NCBI RefSeq assembly: GCF_016056375.1 | Contig: NZ_JAEDAE010000011.1 | Location: 62,001-126,000 of the forward strand | Direction: 5' to 3' | Length of the DNA stretch: 64,000 nt | Origin: Hymenobacter negativus | GTDB taxonomy: Bacteria; Bacteroidota; Bacteroidia; Cytophagales; Hymenobacteraceae | Shown here: positions 41,198 to 49,921 of the stretch, one piece after another | Numbering within the stretch: position 1 is the first letter of the stretch | Layout: each line of letters begins with the position of its first letter | Made by a program: the position numbers and the translations under genes | The notes under the pieces: generated by a model | Told to the model about the DNA's origin: nothing | Database searches by the model: none | What the model saw: only the letters and a program-made list of their open reading frames with translations

Positions 41198-43939
41198 CTA
41201 CTCCACCACGAGGCGGGCAGCCTGGCTCCCGGCGCGCACCACGTACACCCCGGCGGGCAGGCCGCTCACATCGAGGGCCGGGGCGGCGGGGCGCACCAGC
41301 TGGCCCAGGCTGTTGTACACCACCGGCTGGGTGCCAGCCGGTACGCCCAGCACCTGCACCGCGCCGTGGGCAGGGTTGGGCACCAGCACCAGCGTGGCCG
41401 GTGCATCGAGGGCGGGCACGAACTGCACGGGCGAATACGTCACCGCGCCGTTGGCGTCGGTCTGGGCCAAGCGGTAATAAGCGGCGCCGGGGGCATCGGC
41501 ATCGGCGAAGGTATAGGCGTGGGGGGCCGTGCTGCTGCCGGCCCCGGCCACGAAGCCCCGACGGGCAAAGGCCAGGCCGTCGGCGGATTTCTCCACCGCG
41601 AAGCCGGCATTATTCTTCTCCGAAGCCGTGGCCCAGGCCAGGGCCACGGCGGTGGGGCTGGTGCGGCGGGCGCTGAAGCTGACCAGCTCCACGGGCAGGG
41701 GCTGCAAGGAGCGCAGCGGGTTCAGCCGGTCGAAGCGGCTGGCGCTGGTGGTAGTCCCATCGCCGAGCTGGCCGCTGGGGTTCTGGCCGGTACTGGCGAA
41801 GTTGTAGCCCGAGGGGGTGCGAACCAGCGAGAAGTAGGCTGTTGGGCCCGGTGCCAGTGAGGTCCAGCTGGTGCCCAGGGTGGCTTCCTGAGCAGGAGTG
41901 GTGCGGTTAGTAGTGGAGCCGTCGCCAAGCTGGCCTTCGGCGTTGCGACCCCAGGCGTATATGGTGCCGTCGGCCCGCAGGCCCAGGCTATGGGCCCCGC
42001 CCGCCGTCAGCTGGGTGTAGTGGTCGGTGGCCGTCCCCACTGGCGTGGGCACGCCGTGGTCGGCAGTAGTACCATCGCCGAGCTGACCATTGCCGTTGCA
42101 GCCCCAAGCGTAAGCGGTGCCGTCGGCCATCAGGCCCAAGCTGTGGTACTGGCCCGCTACCAATTGGGTGTAAATACCGCCTCCGCTCACCAGCGTGGGT
42201 ACGTTGTGGTTTGTAGTCGTGTCGTCGCCGAGCCGGCCGGAACCATTGCAGCCCCAGGCGTAAGCGGTGCCGTCGGCCATCAGGCCCAGGCTATGGTAAG
42301 CCCCGGCCGCCAGGTGGGTGAAGCGGTCGGTGGCGGCGCCTACCGCGGTAGGCACGGTGCGGCCGGTGGTGGTACCGTCGCCCAACTGGCCGAAGCCATT
42401 CTGGCCCCAGGCGTAGGCCGTACCGTCGGCCCGCCGGCCCAGGCTGTGGAAGGAGCCGGCCGCCAGCTGGGTGTAGCGGTCGGTAGCCGTGCCCACCAGT
42501 GTGGGCACGCTGTGGTTGGTGGTAGTGCCGTTGCCGAGCTGGCCGTTGCCGTTGCAACCCCAGGCGTAAGCGGTGCCGTCGGCTTTCAGGGCCAGGCTGT
42601 GGTAGGAACCGGCGGCCACCTGCACCCAATCCTTATCAGTGCCCACTTGCACGGGGCTGTTTCGGTTGGTGGCGGAGCCCTCAGTGCCGATGCCCAGCTG
42701 CCCGAAGGTATTGTCGCCCCAAGCCCAAAGAGTGCCGTCGGCCCGCACGGCCAGGCCGAAGGAGGCGCCCGCGGCCGTGCTGCGCGTGGGCAGGGCCGTG
42801 CCCGTGGCGGTGGGCGTGTTGCGCTGCGTGGTGTTGCCACACCCCAGTTCGCCGCTGCCGTTATAGCCCCAGGCGTAAGCGGTGCCGTCGGCCATCAGGC
42901 CCAAGCTGTGGTATTGGCCCGCGGCCAATTGGATGTACCGGCCCTCTCCGATTACCGGCGTGGGCACCCGGCGCTGATTGGTGGTGCCATCGCCGAGCGC
43001 GCCGCCGGCGTTATGGCCCCAAGCAGTGGCCGTGCCGTCGGCCCGCAGTCCCAGGCTGAAGTTGGCGCCCGCCGCCAACTGCGTGTACAGGTCGCCTCCG
43101 CTCACGGGGGTGGGCACCAGGCGCTGGGTCGTAGTGCCATCGCCAAGCTCGCCGGTGATGTTGCGGCCCCAGGCGTAGGCCGTGCCATCGGCCCGCAAGC
43201 CCAAGGTGTGGGAGGTGCCCGCCGCCAGCTGGATGTACAGTCCGCCCCCGCTCACCAGGGTGGGCTTGTTGCGTAGGGTAGTGGTGCCGTCGCCGAGCGC
43301 GCCGTCGCCGTTATAACCCCAGGCATAGGCCGTGCCGTCGGCCTTCAGCCCCAGGCTGTGGTAAGTGCCCGCGGCCAATTGAGTGTATAGGCCACCACCA
43401 CTTACCTGGTTGGGTACCAAGTGGTTGGTGGAGGTGCCATCGCCGAGCTCGCCGTCGCCGTTGTAGCCCCAGGCGGTGGCCGTGCCGTCGGCTTTTAACC
43501 CCAAACTATGGTAGGTGCCCGCCACTATCTGGGTGTAGCCCCCGCCCCCGCTTATGGGCGTAGGCACCAGGCGCTGAGTGGTGGTGCCGTCGCCGAGCTG
43601 GCCGTAGGTATTCACGCCCCAGGCGTAGACGGTGCCGTTAGCCTTCAGGCCCAGGCTGTGGTTGGTGCCCACTGCCACCTGCACCCAGTCGGTATCGTGG
43701 CCCACCTGCACCCAGACGGTGCTGTTGGTGGTGGTGCCCGTGCCAAGCTGGCCATTGCTGTTGCGGCCGGTGGCCCAGAGGCTGCCGTCGGCGTGAATGC
43801 TGAGCGAGTAGCTGCTGCCCGCCGCGATGGTGCCGCGCAGCGCCTGCGCCCCGGCCCGGCCCGGTACCAGCAACAAAAGAATAAGCGTGAAAAGCCCGGC
43901 TGCAGCCATATCTGCAGTGGTGCGAAAGAAGTGCTTCAC
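41198..43939 (-). CDS. Large secreted RCC1-repeat protein with T9SS sorting domain
   Basis: A protein of about 913 residues. The N-terminus has a signal peptide (about 10-33, AAAGLFTLILLLLVPGRAG). Residues 40-690 are about 13 RCC1 repeats of 50 residues, each 'YxQLAAGxYHSLGLKADGTAYAWGxNxxGQLGDGTTT'; the DNA repeats too. Two seven-bladed propellers are predicted. The end carries a type IX sorting domain (LVLVPNPAHGAVQVLGV, GLPAGVYVVRAGSQAARLVV). GTG 43939 gives Lys/Arg in front of the hydrophobic core; ATG 43909 is the alternative. Function is unknown; likely a secreted binding protein. Confidence 0.87.
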   Translation of the reverse strand: MKHFFRTTADMAAAGLFTLILLLLVPGRAGAQALRGTIAAGSSYSLSIHADGSLWATGRNSNGQLGTGTTTNSTVWVQVGHDTDWVQVAVGTNHSLGLKANGTVYAWGVNTYGQLGDGTTTQRLVPTPISGGGGYTQIVAGTYHSLGLKADGTATAWGYNGDGELGDGTSTNHLVPNQVSGGGLYTQLAAGTYHSLGLKADGTAYAWGYNGDGALGDGTTTLRNKPTLVSGGGLYIQLAAGTSHTLGLRADGTAYAWGRNITGELGDGTTTQRLVPTPVSGGDLYTQLAAGANFSLGLRADGTATAWGHNAGGALGDGTTNQRRVPTPVIGEGRYIQLAAGQYHSLGLMADGTAYAWGYNGSGELGCGNTTQRNTPTATGTALPTRSTAAGASFGLAVRADGTLWAWGDNTFGQLGIGTEGSATNRNSPVQVGTDKDWVQVAAGSYHSLALKADGTAYAWGCNGNGQLGNGTTTNHSVPTLVGTATDRYTQLAAGSFHSLGRRADGTAYAWGQNGFGQLGDGTTTGRTVPTAVGAATDRFTHLAAGAYHSLGLMADGTAYAWGCNGSGRLGDDTTTNHNVPTLVSGGGIYTQLVAGQYHSLGLMADGTAYAWGCNGNGQLGDGTTADHGVPTPVGTATDHYTQLTAGGAHSLGLRADGTIYAWGRNAEGQLGDGSTTNRTTPAQEATLGTSWTSLAPGPTAYFSLVRTPSGYNFASTGQNPSGQLGDGTTTSASRFDRLNPLRSLQPLPVELVSFSARRTSPTAVALAWATASEKNNAGFAVEKSADGLAFARRGFVAGAGSSTAPHAYTFADADAPGAAYYRLAQTDANGAVTYSPVQFVPALDAPATLVLVPNPAHGAVQVLGVPAGTQPVVYNSLGQLVRPAAPALDVSGLPAGVYVVRAGSQAARLVVE

Positions 43940-44425
43940 GTAGTTAATTGAATTATATGCCGGCAACGCGCGGGCTTGGCACCGGTAAAGTTACGACCCA
44001 CCGTTTAACTAAACACCTTATATGCCAAAATCATACACTCCATGAGTTGGCTCGGGTTTTGGCTTGATTCTGACTGCAATATTGTTAATATAACAAGATT
44101 GTCTTGTTTGTGGCAGTAGCTGTTGCGCTTCTGCACTACCTGCCTCACCCGTCCCAAATCCGCCATTGGCACGTCCCAACTTAGGATGTGGGGCGCGGGG
44201 CTTCCTGCCTGGCCAGACCTTTGAGCCCAATCATAGCCCGTCTGCCGGTCTTGCGCCGGGGGCAGCACTTCCCCAACAAATAATATGGGACCATGTAACG
44301 TTTGGACCCCGGGGCCGATACTCCTCGCGCCTTCACCTCAATTTAATACCGCCGACAGGCAACCCCGACCCCGGCCGGACCATCTGTTAGGGCACACACC
44401 TTCTTTCCCTTTCCTTCCTGCACCG
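43940..44425. other. Intergenic region, 486 bases, partly AT-rich
   Basis: No convincing gene. 44010-44120 is clearly more AT-rich than the surroundings (an AATATTGTTAATATAAC stretch and CAAGATTGTCTTG). A 53-codon minus-strand frame (44014-44175, starting MADLGRVRQ) crosses it but matches nothing I know; it could be a fragment of an acquired gene. The part near 43986-43994 (TAACTTTAC on the minus strand) may be the RCC1 gene's -7 box. Confidence 0.4.
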
Positions 44426-46909
44426 ATGAGACTATTTACGCAACACGTTGCGGCGGGCCTGCTGTGCCTGCTCCTGGCCGCCACCCGGCCGGCCGCCGCC
44501 CAAACCCCCGCCGCTCCGGCGCTGCCCGCCGGCACCGGCTCGCTCACCGGCACCGTGCTCGATTCCCTCAAGAAAGAGCCCGTGCCCTACGCCACCGTGG
44601 TGCTGCTGCCCGCTACCGGCGACAAGGCCATTACGGGCGTGGCCGCCGACGATGCCGGCAAGTTCTCGCTCACCAAGCTCACACCCGGCCCGTTCCGGCT
44701 GCGGGTGAGCTACGTGGGCTACGGCACCCAGACGCGCTCCGTGACCGTGACGGCCGGGGCCACCGATGTGGGCACCTTCCGCTTGCCCACGGCCGGCACC
44801 GCGCTGGCCGAGGCCGTCATCATCGGCCAGAAGCCGGTGGTGGAAATCCGCCCCGACCGCATGGTGTACAACGCCGACCAGGACGCCACCAATGCCGGCG
44901 GCACCGCTGCCGACGTGCTGCGCAAAGCCCCCTTGCTGGCCGTGGACGGCGACGGCAACGTGAAAATGCGCGGCTCCAGCAACTTTAAGGTGCTGGTGAA
45001 CAACAAGCCCTCGCCCACGCTGGCCAGCAACCTGGCCGAAGCCCTGAAGGGCATTCCGGCCGAGCAGATTAAGTCGGTGGAAGTCATTACCACGCCCCCC
45101 GCCAAGTACGACGGCGAAGGCACCGCCGGCATCATCAACATCGTGCTGAAGAAAGGCGTGGAGCAGGGACTGAATGGCCGCATCGGTACTTCGCTCGGCA
45201 GCCGAAATTCGGGGGTGAACGGTTCGCTCAATTTCAAGACCAAGAAGTTGGGCTTCACTTCCTCGGGCGGCACCGGCGGCTGGTACGGGCCCAATAAGTC
45301 GGAGCGGGTACGCTTCGGCAAAACCGATGGCTCGACCCTGACCCAACAGGGCGTGGGCAACTACGGCGGGCAATGGATGTTTGGCTCGCTGGGCCTCGAC
45401 TACGACTTGAACGAGCACCAGAGCCTGTCGCTGGCGGCCTCGGTGAACCGCTACGCCGGCCACGACTACAACAACCTGCTGAACGACTACGTGTCGCCCA
45501 CCCAGCCACAGACCAATCAGCTTTTCACTCGCGCCACCAACAGCAAGTTCAGCGGCTTTAACGGCGAGCTGACCGGTACTTACACCAAAACCTACGCCCT
45601 GCCCCGCAAGGAGTGGAGCGTGCTGGGCCAGTACGCCCGCAACGACGGCACCTTTGGCTACGATTTCGACCAGTACCTCAACTCTTACACCAACCTGGAA
45701 GTGGGCAGCGCCAGCTACCGCGAGCGCAGCCGGGGCCGCACCCCGGGCTCGGAAGTAACCCTGCAAACCGACCTCACCCAGCCCTTTGGCGAGAAGCAAA
45801 CCCTCGAAACCGGCCTTAAAGGCATTTTTCGCAGCACCGGCTCGGTGGCCAACGTGGACGGCCTGACCCGGGGCGTGACCGATGATTTCGTGCGCCTACC
45901 CGGCCGCTCCACCGATTTCAGCTACGACCAGAACGTGCAGTCGGCCTACGCCACCTACACCAATAAGCTCACCAAGAAGCTGACCCTGAGCGTAGGCAGT
46001 CGCCTGGAGCGCACCGCTCTTTCCGCCGATTTCCGCACCAACGACACCAGTTTCGTGCGCAGCTACCTCACGCTGCTGCCCAACGGCAACGCCCAGTACG
46101 CTTTCAGCGACAACAACAGCGTGCGCGCCGCCTACTCGCGCCGCATCACCCGGCCCTACATCGACTACCTCAACCCCTTCATAGACCGCTCCGACCCGAA
46201 GAACCTCGTGTACGGCAACCCCGGCCTGAACCCCGAACTCACCGATTCCTATGAGTTGAGCTTCAACACCAACGGCAAAGCCGGCTCGCTCAACGTCGCG
46301 GCCTCCATGCGCCGCACCGGCAACGCCATCGAGTCCATTCGCCTCGGCCCCGACGCCAACGGCGTAACCCGCCAGACCTACGCCAACGTGGCCTCGAACG
46401 CCTATTACCAGCTGAATTTCTACGGCTCGGCCAAGCCGGCCAAGGGCTGGGACATCAGCGGCGGGCCCGATATTCAGTACATCGTGCGCCGCAGTCCCTC
46501 GCTGGGCATCGAGCGGCGCGGCTTCACGGCGAGCCTGAATTTCAACACCTCCTACAAGTTGCCCAAAAAATTCACCCTGCAGGGGTTCATGTTCGGCTCG
46601 CTGCCCTCGCCCGACTTGCAGGGCCGCGGCTCGGCCAACCTCTATTACCAGGTGGGAGCCAAGAAAACCTTCCTCAATGACAAGGCCGACCTGGTGCTGA
46701 ATTTCGCTGCGCCCTTCAACGACTACTGGCTCTACCGCAACACCACCGACACGCCCACCTTCAGCGAAACCAACCGCAACTACGCCTACCAACGCTCGTT
46801 CCGTCTCAGCTTTAATTACCGCTTCGGCCAGGCTCAGCAAACCAAGCAGCGCAAGTCCATCTCGAACGACGATGTGAAGGGTGGCGGCAGCAAGCAGGGC
46901 GGCCAGTAG
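44426..46909 (+). CDS. TonB-dependent receptor-like outer membrane protein (OMP beta-barrel family)
   Basis: An 827-residue outer-membrane protein. The signal peptide is about 1-28 (MRLFTQHVAAGLLCLLLAAT). Residues 38-120 are a CarboxypepD_reg-like sandwich (GSLTGTVLDSLKKEPVPYAT, SYVGYGTQTRSVTV). Residues 135-235 are a plug-like domain (VVEIRPDRMVYNADQD, DVLRKAPLLAVDGDGNVKMR, VEVITTPPAKYDGEGTAGII). The rest is a large barrel (to 827). This layout is the Bacteroidota 'outer membrane beta-barrel family protein' related to SusC-like receptors but without a SusD partner here. The substrate is unknown. Codons and GC fit the neighbours. Confidence 0.88.
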   Translation: MRLFTQHVAAGLLCLLLAATRPAAAQTPAAPALPAGTGSLTGTVLDSLKKEPVPYATVVLLPATGDKAITGVAADDAGKFSLTKLTPGPFRLRVSYVGYGTQTRSVTVTAGATDVGTFRLPTAGTALAEAVIIGQKPVVEIRPDRMVYNADQDATNAGGTAADVLRKAPLLAVDGDGNVKMRGSSNFKVLVNNKPSPTLASNLAEALKGIPAEQIKSVEVITTPPAKYDGEGTAGIINIVLKKGVEQGLNGRIGTSLGSRNSGVNGSLNFKTKKLGFTSSGGTGGWYGPNKSERVRFGKTDGSTLTQQGVGNYGGQWMFGSLGLDYDLNEHQSLSLAASVNRYAGHDYNNLLNDYVSPTQPQTNQLFTRATNSKFSGFNGELTGTYTKTYALPRKEWSVLGQYARNDGTFGYDFDQYLNSYTNLEVGSASYRERSRGRTPGSEVTLQTDLTQPFGEKQTLETGLKGIFRSTGSVANVDGLTRGVTDDFVRLPGRSTDFSYDQNVQSAYATYTNKLTKKLTLSVGSRLERTALSADFRTNDTSFVRSYLTLLPNGNAQYAFSDNNSVRAAYSRRITRPYIDYLNPFIDRSDPKNLVYGNPGLNPELTDSYELSFNTNGKAGSLNVAASMRRTGNAIESIRLGPDANGVTRQTYANVASNAYYQLNFYGSAKPAKGWDISGGPDIQYIVRRSPSLGIERRGFTASLNFNTSYKLPKKFTLQGFMFGSLPSPDLQGRGSANLYYQVGAKKTFLNDKADLVLNFAAPFNDYWLYRNTTDTPTFSETNRNYAYQRSFRLSFNYRFGQAQQTKQRKSISNDDVKGGGSKQGGQ

Positions 46910-46948
46910 CCGGCATCAGTCGCGGCCAATCAAATACCGAACGCACAA

Positions 46949-46979
46949 AAAATCCCCGGCCGCGCTGGCCGGGGATTTT
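46949..46979 (+). terminator. Rho-independent terminator
   Basis: AAAATCCCCGGCC, short loop, GGCCGGGGATTTT. It follows the receptor gene by 39 bases; the A- and T-tracts make it usable by the facing gene also. Confidence 0.88.
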
Positions 46980-47004
46980 CGTTTTTTAGAGCCTTTTTGG
47001 CTTC

Positions 47005-47478
47005 TTATTGGCGGGCCAGGCGCAGGTCGTGTTTCACTTGTTTGTGAGCCGTTTTGAGGTAACGCTTGAGTTGCTGCTTGCGCGATACCACGATAACGCG
47101 GGCGTTGGTCAGGCTCACCGTCGACTCGGTGGCGGCCGCGTTCAGGGTCATTTTCTCGTCGGCGTAGCCGGCGTAGGTCACCACGGCATCGAGGGCTCCG
47201 GCGTTGGCCGGCACTTCAAACTCAAACTCGCCGTCGGCATTGGTCACGGCCATCTGCTTGGTGCCCGTGAGGATAACCACGGCACCGGGCAGCGGACCTG
47301 CCGGATTGGTGATTTTGCCGATGAGCAGCGTTTTCTCCGGTTTGATATCTCCATCATTATCAGCGTTTACCATGGCATCGGCCGTGTTGGTGAAACGCTG
47401 ATGGGCTTGTGCCGAAAACGAAGTCAGGCTGACAACACAAGCGAAAACGGTGGCGGCGAGTACAGAGAAGAAGCGCAT
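47005..47478 (-). CDS. Exported CarboxypepD_reg-like small protein
   Basis: A 157-residue exported protein. The signal peptide is about 1-24 (MRFFSVLAATVFACVVSLTS). The core is one carboxypeptidase-regulatory-like sandwich (LLIGKITNPAGPLPGAVVIL, ADGEFEFEVPANAGALDAV, TYAGYADEKMTL). The C-terminus is basic and helical (SRKQQLKRYLKTAHKQVKHD). The start is ATG 47478, fixed by the signal. The next minus-strand gene is a paralogue, so these are probably duplicates. Function unknown; perhaps a periplasmic binding or scaffolding domain. Confidence 0.72.
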   Translation of the reverse strand: MRFFSVLAATVFACVVSLTSFSAQAHQRFTNTADAMVNADNDGDIKPEKTLLIGKITNPAGPLPGAVVILTGTKQMAVTNADGEFEFEVPANAGALDAVVTYAGYADEKMTLNAAATESTVSLTNARVIVVSRKQQLKRYLKTAHKQVKHDLRLARQ

Positions 47479-47629
47479 TGCAGTAAGTGAAGAAGTATCA
47501 GGTGGTTTTGAATGATACAAATGTCGTATTGTATTTATGGGGTAAATGCCTGCCTCGTTCAACAACGCCAATCTCCCGGCGAATGACTGGATTTGCCAAA
47601 TCAGTGGATTGACTGGCCCCCAAAACCAA

Positions 47630-47664
47630 AAAGCCCCGGCCTCAAAGACCAGGGCTTCTTCAAA
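47630..47664. terminator. Imperfect hairpin between the two paralogues
   Basis: AAGCCC...GGGCTT with an extended imperfect stem and A/T flanks. It could terminate the 47725-48129 gene. Weak. Confidence 0.4.
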
Positions 47665-47724
47665 AACGAGTTGCAGAAAAAAGGTATGGTAAACCGTAGA
47701 AATCGGAAAGTGGATGGGAAATAA

Positions 47725-48129
47725 TTAGTTGGCCGCCGGGGCTATTTCGCGAAGCAGGTACACTGAGCCCAGCGCCTGCACGGCTCCCAGCCGTACCACT
47801 TCTTCGCGCAGGCCACCGTAGCCGCAGGTCAGCTCCACTTCTTTTACGTTGCTGGGCACACGCAACTCAAACTCGCCTTCCGAGTTGGTTACCACAATGG
47901 TGCGGGTGCCGTGCAGCCATACCGTAGCCCCGGGCAATGCGCCTTTCCGGCCTTGCACCACCCCATGGATGACCTTGGTAGTAGCGGTTTTGGCGCCTTC
48001 CTCTGGGTCGGTGCTGGTGGCATCTTCCGGCTTGCCACCTGATTGCGTGTAAGCGTATTGCGCCTGGCTGGGCATGGCAGTCAGCAAAAAAACAATGGCT
48101 ACAACGGTGGAAGTGAGGCCGGATTTCAT
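47725..48129 (-). CDS. Exported CarboxypepD_reg-like small protein, paralogue
   Basis: A 134-residue exported protein. The signal peptide is about 1-24 (MKSGLTSTVVAIVFLLTAMP). The domain (about 50-130) is a single carboxypeptidase-regulatory sandwich: IHGVVQGRKGALPGATVWLH, VTNSEGEFELRVPSNVKEVE, ELTCGYGGLREEVVRL. Compared with the downstream paralogue it lacks the basic tail. ATG 48129 gives the better signal; an in-frame ATG at 48150 is possible. A -7 box is at 48167-48174. Confidence 0.72.
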   Translation of the reverse strand: MKSGLTSTVVAIVFLLTAMPSQAQYAYTQSGGKPEDATSTDPEEGAKTATTKVIHGVVQGRKGALPGATVWLHGTRTIVVTNSEGEFELRVPSNVKEVELTCGYGGLREEVVRLGAVQALGSVYLLREIAPAAN

Positions 48130-48166
48130 AGCGTATTGCACTAATGACATTATTTATTGGAGGATA

Positions 48167-48174
48167 CAAACGTA
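48167..48174 (-). promoter_or_regulatory. -7 promoter box
   Basis: TACGTTTG on the minus strand, exact to TAnnTTTG, about 38 bases before ATG 48129 in an AT-rich stretch. Confidence 0.6.
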
Positions 48175-48274
48175 CAATAAAATCATTGTATGTTGCAAGT
48201 ATTTGTAATAATAAATTCACTTTTATTATTGGATAAGCGCAATTAATAGTTGACCATTAATTGATAATCAACTA

Positions 48275-48306
48275 AAAAGCCTCCGCAATACAATTGCGGA
48301 GGCTTC
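48275..48306 (-). terminator. Terminator of the SdpI-like gene
   Basis: AAGCCTCCGCAAT, a short loop and ATTGCGGAGGCTT; on the minus strand it is followed by TTTTTAG. About 65 bases after the stop at 48370. Confidence 0.8.
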
Positions 48307-48369
48307 TGGCTAAGAGCTTTATAATAAGTAAATGGCTGGCGCGCTAAGCCTGCCGTAGCGAGTGCCGCC

Positions 48370-49032
48370 TTAGGCCATGTTGCGCAGCCGCTCCTCCTGC
48401 CGGAAAATGACGTAGGAATAGCCGTAGCAAAATGCCGCCGTGAGCAGCAACAGCCCCACCATCACCAGGTGCATGTGCTGGGTGGGCAGCATCAGCGCCA
48501 GCCCGGCAATGAGCAGCCCGACCAGGCAAAAGCCGATGCCGCCCACTCGATGCGTGCGTGCCCACACGGTGGGGCTTTCCAGCGTCCAGGGCGTGCGGAT
48601 GCCCACAAAATAATTGGGCTGCACAGTGGTGAGGTAATTGCCCATAAAGGCCAGAAACAGGCCCAGCAGCACCATCAGGCCGCGGCCCTGCGTGCCGGGG
48701 TGCAGCGCCATGTACAGGCCGTAGCAGGCCAGCCCGCCCAGCATGACCACCATGGCGAGGCGCAGCTTCTGAAAGTTCACGCTGTTGCTGTCGAGCCGGC
48801 GCTTGGGGTCCAGGTAGGGCAGGACGCTGAAAAACAGGGCCATGCCCAATGGCGCCCCCAGCGTGAGCAGCCACATGTGGTCGCGGCTGGTGTAGCCGTT
48901 GGCCTGCCCGCTGCCATCGAAGTGCGAGGGCACCTGGGCAGGCAGCTGCGGCCACACATAGAGCAGGTACAGCGACGGGGCCAGCACGGCTACGAGCGTG
49001 AGCAATTGCCACAGGAGCAGATTCTTTTTCAT
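48370..49032 (-). CDS. sdpI: SdpI family membrane protein (DUF1648 plus SdpI)
   Basis: A 220-residue integral membrane protein with about six hydrophobic segments. The N-terminal DUF1648 segment (VWPQLPAQVPSHFDGSGQAN) and the later YFVGIRTPWTLESPTVWART are hallmarks of the Bacillus SdpI family. In Bacillus subtilis SdpI gives immunity to the SdpC cannibalism toxin and sequesters the repressor SdpR at the membrane. Here it lies directly behind an SdpR-like gene (29 bases), reproducing the pair, but with no sdpABC toxin genes in view. Confidence 0.87.
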   Translation of the reverse strand: MKKNLLLWQLLTLVAVLAPSLYLLYVWPQLPAQVPSHFDGSGQANGYTSRDHMWLLTLGAPLGMALFFSVLPYLDPKRRLDSNSVNFQKLRLAMVVMLGGLACYGLYMALHPGTQGRGLMVLLGLFLAFMGNYLTTVQPNYFVGIRTPWTLESPTVWARTHRVGGIGFCLVGLLIAGLALMLPTQHMHLVMVGLLLLTAAFCYGYSYVIFRQEERLRNMA

Positions 49033-49061
49033 GAGTACCGCGAAAAAAGGAGTGGGGAAAA

Positions 49062-49316
49062 TTAGGATTTGAACTGATAAAGCCAGCCCAGCAATTCATC
49101 AAACACGGTCATGTTGAGGGTGTAGACCACAAACTGGCCCTGCTTCTGGCTGGTGACGAGGTCGGCCTGGCGCAACAGGTCGAGGTGGTGGCTGATGGTG
49201 GGGGCCGAGAACTGGAACTGCTCGGCAATGGCCCCGGCGGTGGCCGGCCCGCTGCGCAGCCGCTCCAGAATGGCGCGCCGCGTGGGGTCGTTCAGGGCTT
49301 TGAAGAGTGCATTCAT
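49062..49316 (-). CDS. sdpR: SdpR-like ArsR family repressor
   Basis: An 84-residue winged-helix regulator: ALFKALNDPTRRAILERLRS is the ArsR opening helix and SAPTISHHLDLLRQADLVTS the recognition helix, followed by the KQGQFVVYTLNMTVF wing. No metal-site Cys. It is the family and gene order of autorepressors that are held inactive by their membrane partner (SdpI). ATG 49316 is the start; an upstream TTG is less likely. It presumably regulates its own operon. Confidence 0.88.
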   Translation of the reverse strand: MNALFKALNDPTRRAILERLRSGPATAGAIAEQFQFSAPTISHHLDLLRQADLVTSQKQGQFVVYTLNMTVFDELLGWLYQFKS

Positions 49317-49423
49317 ACGGTGGTGTTTCAATGATTAGGCAAATGTCTAAATAAAATCGAAATAAAAAAGCGCGGCCCCTCGAAAGGAGCCGCGCGGCAA
49401 AAATAATTTTGCAGGGCTGGCCG

Positions 49424-49801
49424 TTAGGCCGGTTGCTGCGCCGTGGCATCGGCGGTGGTTTCGGGGCGACGGCCCCAGGCGGCGCAGCGGTTTTGCATCT
49501 GCTGGCGGAATTTCTCGCGGGCTTCGGGGCTGAGGTGCTCCATGCGGCCGGCCATGCGCAGCTTCCACTCGCGGCGCTTGCGGGCCCAGCCGCCGGGCCG
49601 CCCGCCGGGCTTGAAACCGAACAAAATGCGGCTCAGCAGCAGCAGGCCATAAGTTTGGCCTAGGGTGATGGCGGGCAAGTGAAATAGGGAGGGCATCAGC
49701 CAGTTCCAAAGGGCCTGGGTGGCAAAGCCGATAACGACGAGAAACAGCGCCGCGAAGAAAAAGAAACGGAGGCCGCGCAGCAGCCAGAATTTACGGTCCA
49801 T
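49424..49801 (-). CDS. Small membrane protein behind the ECF sigma factor
   Basis: A 125-residue protein with two membrane segments (about 10-33, GLRFFFFAALFLVVIGFATQ, and 45-62, ITLGQTYGLLLLSRILFGF), then a cytoplasmic, highly basic helical tail (GGWARKRREWKLRMAGRME). No zinc-binding anti-sigma (ZAS) motif, so it is not a standard anti-sigma factor. It is downstream of the sigma gene with a 119-base inverted-repeat spacer between them. Such companion genes occur behind ECF sigma genes in Bacteroidota. Function unknown. Confidence 0.65.
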   Translation of the reverse strand: MDRKFWLLRGLRFFFFAALFLVVIGFATQALWNWLMPSLFHLPAITLGQTYGLLLLSRILFGFKPGGRPGGWARKRREWKLRMAGRMEHLSPEAREKFRQQMQNRCAAWGRRPETTADATAQQPA

Positions 49802-49807
49802 GATGGG

Positions 49808-49921
49808 TGAGATAGTGGGATGGTGGATTGGTAGGGTGGTGAGCTAGCGGGATGATAGCGCCGCCAGCACGGGCCGGCAGAACGTCAATTCACCATCCCG
49901 CTAATCCACCAATCCACCAAT
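49808..49921. repeat. Imperfect inverted repeat between the sigma gene and its companion
   Basis: Left arm TAGTGGGATGGTGGATTGGT and the roughly complementary right arm ending CCACCAATCCACCAATTAG. The sigma gene's stop (TAG at 49921-49923 on the minus strand) lies at the edge of the right arm. Confidence 0.6.

Noticed and set aside
41900..43800. Regular repeats of about 150 bases that look like a CRISPR or satellite array
   Set aside because: They are in frame and encode RCC1 repeats of one secreted protein; units are divergent and too long for CRISPR.
44432..45799. Long minus-strand reading frame opposite the TonB-type receptor
   Set aside because: High-GC antisense frame; the plus-strand gene has a signal peptide, plug and barrel. 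The same reason applies to 45896-46840 and 55942-57123.
44426..46909. SusC/SusD polysaccharide utilisation locus
   Set aside because: No SusD-like lipoprotein or glycoside hydrolase follows; the architecture is the stand-alone OMP barrel type.
48370..49316. Complete cannibalism toxin system
   Set aside because: Only the immunity/regulator pair is seen; no SdpA, SdpB or SdpC.
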